Source of the DNA: Halichondria panicea
Taxonomy: Eukaryota > Porifera > Demospongiae > Suberitida > Halichondriidae
Assembly (NCBI RefSeq): GCF_963675165.1
Contig: NC_087382.1
Span: 1,054,001 to 1,118,000 of the forward strand
Reading direction: 5' to 3'
DNA: 64,000 nucleotides
Of this stretch, positions 55,701 through 64,000 are shown one piece after another (positions within the stretch are counted from its first letter, which is position 1; every line of letters begins with the position of its first letter). The notes under the pieces were generated by a model that did not search any database, was not told the DNA's origin, and worked only from the letters and a program-made list of their open reading frames with translations. A program made the translations under genes and the position numbers.

Positions 55701-57021
55701 TATGCTAGCAGCTAATAGAGCAATTTTCTTACCAAATTTAAACAACTTTTTAACAATTTTCATATCATGGGTGAATCTTGATTTAGATATTGGGACGTGC
55801 TTTTACAATGGAATGACCTCTAAAGCAAAACTGCTCTTTCAACTTGTCTTCCCAGCTTACCTGTTTATTCTGATGTTCTTAATAATTATTTTGAGTAAAC
55901 ACTTTAAATCATTTGCAAAACTCCTCTCCAACAAGAACCCAGTTGCTGCCCTAGGCACACTCGTTCTACTCTCTTATTCCAAACTCTTACGGTTTATCAT
56001 TGCTGCACTACAATACAGGGTCTTGGATTATCCTGACGGTTCAACCAAGACTGTTTGGCTGTATGATGGAAATGTGCAATACTTAACTTCAGATTTCATC
56101 CCTTTTCATCAGTTTGTTGCAGCCATTATCTCCATTGCCGGTGGATTGTTCACTGTAGTGCTCTTCTTTGGACAATGGTTTCCACGCTGCTCCAAGGTTA
56201 TGATATGGACCAAAAACACAAAGTACACTGGCTTCATGGACACATTCCATGCTCCATTCACTCCCAAGTATCGCTACTGGGTGGGACTGCTCCTCTTTGC
56301 TCAGATTGTTCAAAATATAGTAGCTGCCATGGCTCCAGACACTTCTCTCCCTGTGCTATCATCTGGGTGTATTGCATTCGGACTGATATCATTGAACAAC
56401 CGAGTGTATAAAAAGCAACTTAATGAATATTTGAAGCGTTGTTTCTGCTTAATCTTGGCATTCTATCTATTGGAACCTCCTACGTTGTTGAAACACAACA
56501 ACAGCAAGAAACACTGGCCAATGTTTAAATGTCTATATATAGCTTTCATTATTTTTGTGACAATAATCATCTACCATTCTCACCACTTTATACTGAAGAA
56601 GACCAAAACATGGCTCAAGATAAAAGAAGTCGTTAAGAGTATCAAAAGAATTTTATGAGCTGGTGCTGCAAACATGAGACTTCAACGAGCTAACAATGGC
56701 CGAGAAATGTATCAGCTGGTAGCCGATGAAAACGATGACGATGAATTACTCCAAATAGTAGACGACTATGAACAAAGAGACCCAGTGGACCCACCTTACA
56801 CTGATGGAGCAGAAGAAGAGAAGCTAACCCTGATCGCTACATCACTCCTCCTATCATCAGACCAGCCACAAGGCCGGACCAGCTGAGATTACCCTACATG
56901 GATGAGCTAGCCCCCCTCATGCACCACAGAAGACTACAGACCAGCCCCTCCCCCTACAAGAGTTAACCATTGTCCTATTGTTACACACACAGAAATAGGC
57001 CCCATACGCAATGAAGTGTGA
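52744..57021 (+). pseudogene. Beta-helix multi-pass surface protein, copy 3 (broken)
   Basis: Direct relative of 15478-19848. Breaks seen: two extra bases in the signal peptide (stop at 52789), a stop and +1 shift at 53505 entering the rung array, a lost T near 56430 with a compensating 4-base gain near 56535 (about 30 residues out of frame), TGA at 56656-56658 where copy 2 has CGA, an extra base near 56820, and small changes near 56915. The family C-terminus IGPIRNEV-stop is intact in sequence at 57021. Between 53900 and 56400 it is almost identical to copy 2; before 53500 it differs at roughly one residue in five. The long middle frame (53545-56658) could still give a partial product, but no start codon with a signal peptide leads into it. 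Confidence 0.85.
53514..53900 (+). repeat. Beta-helix rung array in copy 3
   Basis: Four almost identical 75-bp units (GGAIxVDSGNVSISNSTLKY, NRANY) and one degenerate unit. Differences fall on the codons straight after GGAI (Cys, Gly, Leu, Cys-Asp, Phe), the rest being almost unchanged, which indicates recent tandem amplification. Confidence 0.85.
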
Positions 57022-57154
57022 ACTGTCTCATTTAGCTGAGGTACTCTTAACTGTAGGCATTATTAGTTACAATAGTTACTGTCATTAGCAATTTGTTATG
57101 TTTCTAGTTTAAAGAGAGAGGTTAGAGATAAACATGGTTGTGCTAATACGTAAT

Positions 57155-57439
57155 TGTAACGTAGTACTCTTGACTATAGGAGAATTGACTTTTAATAGCT
57201 GTCTTGAACAATAAAGAACACGCACGAATAACACAACTTAGACACAAAACTGAACTGTTTTAAATACAAAACAAAACAGTTCTAGAACAAACCAGAACAA
57301 TACATAGAATAGTCCAGAATTGCTTAGTGTAAGAATACTCTAGAACAACTAAGATATTTCTAGTCCATAACACAGCACATAGTTCAACTTGACCACAGAT
57401 TGAGTGTTTGTGGTTAGTGGCTACTAGGAGTACGCCACA
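57155..57439 (-). repeat. 3' LTR
   Basis: 285 bp, TGTGGCGTACTCC...CTACGTTACA in element orientation (TG...CA). Same length and apparently same sequence as the other LTR. The ORF's last five codons and stop lie inside it. Confidence 0.92.
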
Positions 57440-60400
57440 TCCCTCCCTCCTAAAAGGGGGCCAGCTCGTGACAGTCCATCAGCATTGCCATTCGAAACTC
57501 CTCGACGATGGGTGATTTCCAGTTGATAGGGCTGAATAGCCAGCGCCCAACGCGTCAAACGGGCATTCGCGTTCTGCATCTTGTGTAACCAGGCGAGAGG
57601 TTGGTGGTCCGTCTGTACTTCAATTTTCCGACCATAAAGGTATGTATAGAAGATCTTAAGAGCCCACACAACCGCCAAGCACTCCTTTTCTATTGTTGCG
57701 TAATTCCTTTCCCTTGGCTGCAACTTCCGACTTGCAAATGCGATTGGGTTTTCTTGTCCTTCCGAATCTCGCTGACTCAAAACCGCCCCAAGGCCTCGTT
57801 CTGATGCATCAGTTTGTAACAGAAACTGTTTGTTGGGATCGAATACCTCTAAGACAGGATGCTTCAACAGAGTTTCCTTCAAGGCTATGAAAGACTGATC
57901 ACATTCACCGGTCCAGATAACCTTTTCTGGTTTCTTTTTTCGAGTGAGGTCCGTTAACGGCACTGCAATATCCGCAAAGTTGGGGGTGAATTTCCTATAG
58001 TATCCTACTAGTCCGAGGAAAGCTCGTACATCTTTCTTGGTCTGTGGACGCGGATACTCTGCTACTGCTTGCAGCTTCTGTGGATCGGGCCTAACTTTGC
58101 CACCACCAATCACATGTCCCAAATAACGAACTTCCCGTCGTCCAAACTGACATTTTCTCGGTTTCAGGGTCAACTTGGCAGCTTGCAGACGTTCTAACAC
58201 CACCTGCAAGTGTTGTAGGTGCTCTTCCCAGGATTTGCTGTACACAACCAGATCATCGATATAGCAACCTGCAAATTCTTCGCATCCTTCCAGCACTCGA
58301 TTCATTGTCCTCTGGAAAGTGGCTGGAGCATTGTGCAACCCGAAAGGCATCACTTGAAACTCGTACAGGCCAAACGGTGTTGTAAAAGCTGACTTCTCTT
58401 TAGAAGATTCCTCAAGGGGTATTTGCCAATAACCTTTCGCTAAGTCCATGGTGGTGATGTATCTAGCAGGTCCAATGTTGTCAAGTAGCTCCTCAATGCG
58501 TGGCATAGGATAAGCGTCAAAGCGAGCCACTTTGTTAAGCTTTCTATAATCCACACAAAACCGCACAGATCCATCTTTCTTGCCAACCATTACAATAGGT
58601 GAAGCCCATGGACTGGTAGAAGGTCGAATGACATCGGCTTCAAGCATCTTGTGGATCTCTTCTTTCACTACCTCCCTCCTTGAGTAAGGTACACGGTAGG
58701 GTCTCTGTTGTATTGGAGTCTCGTCCGCCACAAATATCTCGTGCTCTGCAATCGTTGTCCTTCCCGGGGCTGGACCACACACTGCGTCAAACTCTTGCAC
58801 CAGTGACAACAGTTGCTTTCGCTCTTCTGGATTTAAGTCAGGGGTCTGGATCTCGGTCACATCGAACAGTGTCTCTTCAGGTTCCCACAAACTCAGGTTG
58901 GTCGACTCTTCCTCGTCACACTCGTTCCCTTCCTCCATTATCGACATCAGATTTGAGACTGGTTGCGTTGGACACTTCCACAGCTTCAAGAGGTTGATGT
59001 GGTATATCTTCTTCTTCTGCCTCCGCCCTGGTGTAGCTACTTCATAGTCCACTGGAGTAACAGCACGAAGTACTTTATAGGGACCAACCCATTCCAACTT
59101 GAGCTTATTCTCATCTTTGGGTAGCAAAACCAAGACTTGATCACCGGCCTTCAGCTCTCGTTTTTTGGTACCCTTGTCATAGTACCTCTTCTGCTTTTGC
59201 TGGGCTTTGCTTGTAGTCTCCTGCACAATCTCCATCATTTCTTCCAAGCGATCTCGCATCTGGACCACATGAGCAATTACTGGGAACTCTGGTGACCTCT
59301 CCTCTGTCCATCCCTCTCGTATTACGTCGAGTGGTCCTCGCACTCTATGCCTGTACAACAGCTCAAACGGTGAGAATCCAGTGCTCTCCTGTGGGACTTC
59401 TCTATAAGAAAAGAGCAGATATGGAAGGTACTCGTCCCAATCTTTCTGGTTCCGGCTCGTAAACTTCCGAAGCATTGACTTCAAAGTTGCGTTAAAACGC
59501 TCCACCAGCCCATCGGTTTGAGGGTGGTATGGAGTTGTTCGGATCCTGGTGATCTGCAGAGCCTGGTACATCTCGTCTAGCAATGAAGACATAAAGTTAG
59601 TTCCTTGGTCAGACAGCACCTCCTCAGGAACTCCAACTCGAGTAAAGAGCAAAAGTAGCTCTCGTGCAACACGTGTAGCTTCCACACTTGGCAATGGAAT
59701 TGCCTCTGGGTATCGAGTGGCATAGTCACAGATAGTAAGGATATACCGATTCCCTCGTTGCGTCCTTGGCAGTGGCCCAACAATATCCATTGCTATCCTT
59801 GAAAAAGGCTTCTGAATCAATGGCATTGAGACCAGAGGAGCACGAGCTGGCCTCCTTCCACGACTTCTTTGACAAACTTCACAGGTAGTACAATACTCCG
59901 TTACCTCCTTGAAAACACCAGGCCAATAGTATCTCTGGAGTACTCGGTTTCGGGTTTTAGTGACGCCTAGATGGCCAGCTGTAGGCACATCATGCGCCAG
60001 TCGTAATACCAGTTGTCGGCACTGAGTCGGTAGCACCAACTGCTCGACTGCCTGCACTCCGTCTTTTCCTCGTTTTCTCGGTTGCCAGTGACGATACAGC
60101 AGTCCATCCTTCCTATAGAAGAAAACATTCTCTCCTTCGGTTCTATCTTCGGGTTGGGAACTTGCATAATCACGAACTTTTACTAGCGTTGCATCGCTTT
60201 CCTGCCATGCTTGAATTTGTTCTTTCGAAGCATCTAAGGGGGACACTGGTTCTGCATTCATCTCCTCTTCTAACGTAGAGGTATTTTCTGCCATGTCCTC
60301 CCTCCTAAGATTTTCATGCTCTTCAGAGGCAAGGTTTGCCTCTGGAACTTCTAGCTTCAACGATTGATCAAATAGCTCTGACAATATGGCTTGCTCGTCC

Positions 60401-61716
60401 AGATCCATCAGATCATCCATCGATTTCGATTCTCGTATCTTCTTTTGAGACCTAGTCTCCACCATGTATCCGGTATCTGAAGACTTCCATCCACTTCTGA
60501 TATCGTAGAGGTCTCTTCCAAGGAGTACTGGTACCGGTAGGCTAGGGGCAATAGCAACGTTTGCTTTCCTGGTATGGCCTCCTAAAGCGAGCTCTACCAT
60601 TGCTGTAGGATACTCTACCGTATCTCCATGCACGCACAGAACAGCCACCGTTTCTGCCTTACTGATCTTGGAAGAATCCACACTGTTGGCACTCACCATC
60701 GTTCGACTGCATCCAGAGTCCAAAAGCATCTGAACAGACTTTCCTCCAACTTTTCCCCACTTGAGGTACTTCTCAGTTCCTTTCGGCCAGGCCACATCTT
60801 CACAAGCTTTTCCATTGAAGGCAGGCTTGGAGTCAGCTTTCCCTTGTGACAGGCTTCGCTTGGGGCAATTGTACTTTAGATGACCCCACTGGTGACAATG
60901 AAAGCATTGCTTTTCTCCGGCAGCTTTGACCTTGGTTCTTGGCTCTGTACGAAATCCATTCCTTTTATGTGGTGCTCTTGTTCCCTGAGTTTCCACGGCT
61001 GGTGTCCCTGGAGAGGATAGGGGCTTCCTTGTCCCAAAGGGCTGGTCTTTACCCTTCCTGGCCAGAGTGTAGTCCTCTGCAAGTTTTGCCAGCTCCTCCA
61101 ATGACTTTGGCTGTCTCTCTCTCAGCCAGACAGTTAGACCTTCGGGCATTCCCCAGAGAGCCTGCTCCATGACAACAAGTTCCTTCATTGGCATTGTTGA
61201 GTCTTTGCACCACTTGTCAAAGTGGTTTGTGATGCGCCATAGCCACTCTCTGTAAGATTCTTCTGGCTTCTTCCGGTCTTCCCTGAATCTTCTGCGATGT
61301 GTTTCTTGGTTGACGTCATACCGATGCAAGATTGCCTCCTTCACTTTCTTGTAATCCTGGGCTTCTGTAGCATCTAGAGCAGCATAGGCAGCTTGTGCTC
61401 TACCGGTCAACAGTCCCGCCAGCTGGACAGCCCACGCATTCTCCGGCCAATCATGTTGGGTGGCAACCCGCTCAAATGTCTCCAAAAAGTTCTCGATATC
61501 GTCAGTCTCTTCTAATTTCTTGAAAACAGGCTTAGGCAATTTATGCCTTGTCTCTTCACGGTGCCTCACAGCTTCTTGATGTCGCAGCTCCTCCATCTCC
61601 TGGCGATAGGCACGCTGCTCTTCCTGCTGAGTTTGTAACATCTCTAGCAGAACTCTTTGCTGAGCTTGATGCTGCTCCGCCATCATCCTCTGCTGCTCCT
61701 GGAGCATCATTAACAT
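57424..61716 (-). CDS. Gag-Pol polyprotein with PR-INT-RT-RNaseH order
   Basis: 1430 codons. Residues 1-55: Gln-rich coiled coil. 60-230: gag (FLETFERVA region). 271-284: CCHC knuckle CFHCHQWGHLKYNC. About 322-410: aspartic protease, LLDSG at 331. 575-612: integrase HHCC zinc motif. 640-745: integrase core with D644, D703 and E739. About 855-912: GPY/F module (WVGPYKVL). 1005-1180: reverse transcriptase with YIDD at 1152-1155. 1295-1420: RNase H, first Asp at 1303. In ordinary Ty3/gypsy elements integrase follows RNase H; here it precedes RT, as known in Gmr1-like elements. All catalytic residues examined are present and there is no frameshift between gag and pol. ATG at 61716 chosen as the first in frame. 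Confidence 0.92.
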   Translation of the reverse strand: MLMMLQEQQRMMAEQHQAQQRVLLEMLQTQQEEQRAYRQEMEELRHQEAVRHREETRHKLPKPVFKKLEETDDIENFLETFERVATQHDWPENAWAVQLAGLLTGRAQAAYAALDATEAQDYKKVKEAILHRYDVNQETHRRRFREDRKKPEESYREWLWRITNHFDKWCKDSTMPMKELVVMEQALWGMPEGLTVWLRERQPKSLEELAKLAEDYTLARKGKDQPFGTRKPLSSPGTPAVETQGTRAPHKRNGFRTEPRTKVKAAGEKQCFHCHQWGHLKYNCPKRSLSQGKADSKPAFNGKACEDVAWPKGTEKYLKWGKVGGKSVQMLLDSGCSRTMVSANSVDSSKISKAETVAVLCVHGDTVEYPTAMVELALGGHTRKANVAIAPSLPVPVLLGRDLYDIRSGWKSSDTGYMVETRSQKKIRESKSMDDLMDLDEQAILSELFDQSLKLEVPEANLASEEHENLRREDMAENTSTLEEEMNAEPVSPLDASKEQIQAWQESDATLVKVRDYASSQPEDRTEGENVFFYRKDGLLYRHWQPRKRGKDGVQAVEQLVLPTQCRQLVLRLAHDVPTAGHLGVTKTRNRVLQRYYWPGVFKEVTEYCTTCEVCQRSRGRRPARAPLVSMPLIQKPFSRIAMDIVGPLPRTQRGNRYILTICDYATRYPEAIPLPSVEATRVARELLLLFTRVGVPEEVLSDQGTNFMSSLLDEMYQALQITRIRTTPYHPQTDGLVERFNATLKSMLRKFTSRNQKDWDEYLPYLLFSYREVPQESTGFSPFELLYRHRVRGPLDVIREGWTEERSPEFPVIAHVVQMRDRLEEMMEIVQETTSKAQQKQKRYYDKGTKKRELKAGDQVLVLLPKDENKLKLEWVGPYKVLRAVTPVDYEVATPGRRQKKKIYHINLLKLWKCPTQPVSNLMSIMEEGNECDEEESTNLSLWEPEETLFDVTEIQTPDLNPEERKQLLSLVQEFDAVCGPAPGRTTIAEHEIFVADETPIQQRPYRVPYSRREVVKEEIHKMLEADVIRPSTSPWASPIVMVGKKDGSVRFCVDYRKLNKVARFDAYPMPRIEELLDNIGPARYITTMDLAKGYWQIPLEESSKEKSAFTTPFGLYEFQVMPFGLHNAPATFQRTMNRVLEGCEEFAGCYIDDLVVYSKSWEEHLQHLQVVLERLQAAKLTLKPRKCQFGRREVRYLGHVIGGGKVRPDPQKLQAVAEYPRPQTKKDVRAFLGLVGYYRKFTPNFADIAVPLTDLTRKKKPEKVIWTGECDQSFIALKETLLKHPVLEVFDPNKQFLLQTDASERGLGAVLSQRDSEGQENPIAFASRKLQPRERNYATIEKECLAVVWALKIFYTYLYGRKIEVQTDHQPLAWLHKMQNANARLTRWALAIQPYQLEITHRRGVSNGNADGLSRAGPLLGGRDVAYS
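57440..57451 (-). promoter_or_regulatory. Polypurine tract
   Basis: AGGAGGGAGGGA directly before the 3' LTR on the element strand, the expected plus-strand priming site. It doubles as codons for the end of the ORF. Confidence 0.8.
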
Positions 61717-61904
61717 TGCTTGGGGATTAACCCTCCCCCTCCATTCGTCTGCACATCTTAGTGTTCTTCTTCCATCGTGGTTCTAAATACTGTCCCAGCT
61801 CTTGTCCTACTCCCACCTTGCTCAGTCATATGCCAGTACCAGTCACACTAAAGTCTTTCACACGGCTATCTCGGGCTTGTCGAGTAGAGTCAGGACAATT
61901 GAGA

Positions 61905-61922
61905 ATCCCACCGCTGCCGCCA
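61905..61922 (-). promoter_or_regulatory. Primer binding site, tRNA-Leu type
   Basis: TGGCGGCAGCGGTGGGAT, two bases after the 5' LTR, complements the 3' end of tRNA-Leu including CCA with one mismatch (from memory of metazoan tRNA-Leu). Confidence 0.7.
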
Positions 61923-61924
61923 AC

Positions 61925-62209
61925 TGTAACGTAGTACTCTTGACTATAGGAGAATTGACTTTTAATAGCTGTCTTGAACAATAAAGAACACGCACGAATA
62001 ACACAACTTAGACACAAAACTGAACTGTTTTAAATACAAAACAAAACAGTTCTAGAACAAACCAGAACAATACATAGAATAGTCCAGAATTGCTTAGTGT
62101 AAGAATACTCTAGAACAACTAAGATATTTCTAGTCCATAACACAGCACATAGTTCAACTTGACCACAGATTGAGTGTTTGTGGTTAGTGGCTACTAGGAG
62201 TACGCCACA
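61925..62209 (-). repeat. 5' LTR
   Basis: 285 bp partner of 57155-57439; should contain the element promoter and polyadenylation site. Confidence 0.92.
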
Positions 62210-62444
62210 GTAATAATTATTTTATTCCCACAAAATGATGCCGGCTACCACCATAATTATGCATTATGAGGTCAATTCCGACACAATTAAGATGATATGA
62301 AAACAAAGCAGTAATTGTGCTGAATAATTAAAAGTTTACTGTCAATTTCAAAAATCCGAATAATACACTCAGTCATTGATTGTGCATGTCCTGTTCTCAA
62401 CAATCCACAACACCAATACCACTATCGTTCTATATCTTCAACCG
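62210..62444. other. 3' flank of copy 3, continued after retrotransposon
   Basis: Matches 20450-20720 downstream of copy 2 (GATGCCGGCTA, CATTATGAGGTCAATT). No gene. Confidence 0.7.
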
Positions 62445-62690
62445 GTTCTCATTGTAGCGTGGGAGGGAGAGAACCGTCTGGTGACTCTAGGCATACTTTT
62501 CTGTCGTCGGACGGAATGTTGGTAGAGTATATTCATAATTGGAGCCTTACCCACAAGAATGTAAGATAGCTTTTAAGAATACAACTGTTTTATTTAGTGC
62601 GCATGAAATTGTGGGTTATTATCCACGTAGTTGACAGGTGATTACATTCCGGACTGTCAGAACGTTCTGCCCAGAGTCTGGCATGTCAGT
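62445..62690. mobile_element. MITE, relative of 20724-20988
   Basis: ACCGGTTCTCATTGTAGCGT and GGGAGGGAGAGAACCGTCTG as in the other copy. The right arm is degraded. Confidence 0.65.
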
Positions 62691-62944
62691 GGACAAAATG
62701 CCACAGATACCATAAAATGTACGTCTTATTTTCGTGTAGATATACCTCTCGAAGTCTCTCCTATAGCTCTTCAACTGTTCCTGGAATTCTTGATGATTGA
62801 GCCATTGTGAATGAGCGTGCATTGTGCTAAATCTATAGGGGCTTATTACTAAATACCTGCCAACCTTTGGCATGGGCGCACATGCACAATAGTAAAAAAG
62901 TGAGGCCAACACCTTTAAAAAGTTAATTTCTGGATAACAAGATT

Positions 62945-63105
62945 AGAGTTGATTTGAGTTGATTTCAGGAGTTGAGTTGATCCTATGAAAAGTTAATTCT
63001 GTGAGAGTTGATCTATTGACAGTTGACTTCATGCAAAATTGCTCTGGTAAGAATTGATCTCGTGGGAGTTGATCTCATGAAAGTTGATCTCGTGTGAGGC
63101 AATCT
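62945..63105 (+). repeat. Degenerate 15-bp minisatellite
   Basis: About ten units near GTTGATCTCGTGGGA / GTTGATCTCATGAAA with drift. The reverse frame gives HEINS-like five-residue repeats. Confidence 0.8.
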
Positions 63106-63315
63106 TTGCGAGCCCTTGAATTGCACTTCCTTCCCATGTGACTTCTGAGCGTGTTTGGAAAAGCCCCCTATGCATACACGTGACGTGGCTTGAAAAAGCA
63201 TGACTTTTTTCCTGTGAAAGGCGTGGTCTAAACATTGAAAAATGTTACAAATGTAGCCACTTCCTGTTAAAACTAAGTGGTGGAATTTCAATGTGACGAA
63301 ACGCTTGTGTTCCGT

Positions 63316-63668
63316 TAGTCGAGCGCCGCCGCCCTCCTTGAAGGAGGTCGGGAATCAAGCCTATCCACAGTTTTGTTCTGGCCTGTTACACAATAGTATC
63401 ATGAATATCATTCATTCTATGTGGGTGCTAACCAATAGCGATGAATATCATTTATTAAAGTGGGTGTTGGCCACGCCTCTCAGTCAATCCAACGTGTGCA
63501 AAATTCACACGTGGTACAGTTGAGTGGGTGTGATCAATCCCCTTGAGATACTGCAATCTGATTGGAGCTGGTGGAATTGTTGGATTTCCAACAACAGAAC
63601 AAAACTGTGGATAGGCTTGATTCCTGACCTCCTTCCGGGCAACGGTAGAGGGCGGCGGCGCCCGACTA
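63316..63668. mobile_element. MITE with TAGTCG ends and 9-bp target duplication
   Basis: TAGTCGAGCGCCGCCGCCCT and GGGCGGCGGCGCCCGACTA pair, with arms extending about 70 bp (AATCAAGCCTATCCACAGTT). Flanks GTGTTCCGT at 63307-63315 and 63669-63677 are identical. Confidence 0.85.
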
Positions 63669-63683
63669 GTGTTCCGTATCAAA

Positions 63684-64000
63684 TACTTGTCTCCTGTGAA
63701 GCTGTGGCTTATGCTCTCTATTGCGTTGTCGAGAAGACTTGCTGGCTAGCTGTGGCCCTCTATGGTGTTGTCGAGAAGGCTTGCACACTAGTCTAAAGCC
63801 AGAAGAGCTCTCATTTGTACAGTTCAATAAATCACGACCATCCAACCATCATAGAGGTAGATGAGAGCCTCTTCTGGTTTCAGATTAGTGTGCAAGCCTT
63901 CTCGACAACACCATAGAGGGCCACAGCTAGCTAGCTAGGCTATAAAGCTGGTATAAAGCTTCATAGATAGTACGTGGGCGTGTATGGACCACGCCTATGA
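63684..64000. repeat. Foldback sequence, copy of 44115-44440
   Basis: AAATACTTGTCTCCTGTGAA, AGCTGTGGCCCTCTATGGTG and its inverse CACCATAGAGGGCCACAGCT occur in the same order as at 44.1-44.4 kb. Continues past the window edge. Confidence 0.75.

Larger units (their letters stand above)
57155..62209 (-). mobile_element. Complete Ty3/gypsy retrotransposon, Gmr1-like domain order
   Basis: 5055 bp, flanked by GTAAT at 57150-57154 and 62210-62214 (5-bp target duplication) with LTRs at 57155-57439 and 61925-62209 that look identical by eye. One ORF runs between them on the minus strand. In copy 2 the uninterrupted target reads ATGTAATAATTATTTT, confirming the insertion point. Primer binding site and polypurine tract are both present, so the copy looks potentially active. 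Confidence 0.92.

Noticed and set aside
61905..61922. Partial tRNA-Leu gene
   Set aside because: Only the 18-nt complement of a tRNA 3' end is present, next to an LTR, as expected for a primer binding site.
1..64000. Abundant ATAATTAT words as a regulatory code
   Set aside because: They recur throughout the window and differ by small indels between duplicated blocks, fitting AT-rich background and slippage better than a specific site.

Overview
The window looks like metazoan nuclear DNA, most likely from a demosponge of the Amphimedon type (inferred from gene families and sequence style, not from any search). It is AT-rich and gene-poor, with introns carrying GT/AG boundaries, TATA boxes and many small palindromic transposons. 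It holds three gene families, each present as several paralogues.

Layout. 1-0.54 kb: end of a BEL/Pao-like integrase (minus). 1.2-3.8 kb: remnants of a PIKfyve-like lipid kinase catalytic domain whose intron holds a 1.4-kb Helentron-like element. 4.9-8.6 kb (minus), 15.5-19.8 kb (plus) and 52.7-57.0 kb (plus): three copies of a large surface protein with a signal peptide, a Pmp-like beta-helix ectodomain, a Cys-rich stalk, about eight membrane segments and an acidic/proline-rich tail. Only the middle copy is open, and a small transposon has rewritten its tail. 9.1-12.6 kb, 31.6-32.4 kb and 47.8-48.4 kb (all minus): four short secreted SUEL/Gal_lectin-like genes. 22.1-23.4 kb: an intact RING/TRAF-zinc-finger/MATH-like gene, with broken pieces of relatives at 13.7, 25.1, 25.4, 26.0, 29.7, 33.5-34.5, 37.5-39.4 and 47.0 kb. 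57.2-62.2 kb: a complete Ty3/gypsy retrotransposon with identical-looking LTRs, a 5-bp target duplication, one 1430-codon ORF and an integrase placed before reverse transcriptase (Gmr1-like order). It sits in the 3' flank of the third surface-protein copy.

Duplication history. About 14.3-21.0 kb and 49.9-62.7 kb are direct copies of one block (5' flank, surface-protein gene, 3' flank). 31.1-32.6 kb and 47.3-48.6 kb are copies of one lectin block. 4.5-8.6 kb is an older inverted copy of the surface-protein block.

Mobile DNA fills most of the rest: MITEs with TAGCCTC termini and 9-10-bp target duplications (five copies verified by eye), pogo/Tigger-like MITEs flanked by TA, hAT-like MITEs with CAGGGGCGG ends, Helentron-like elements, a LINE fragment, an inverted minisatellite, and four palindromes with unrelated arms around a shared GC-rich core. 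Functional links between the surface proteins, lectins and TRAF-like adaptor are inference from co-location only.
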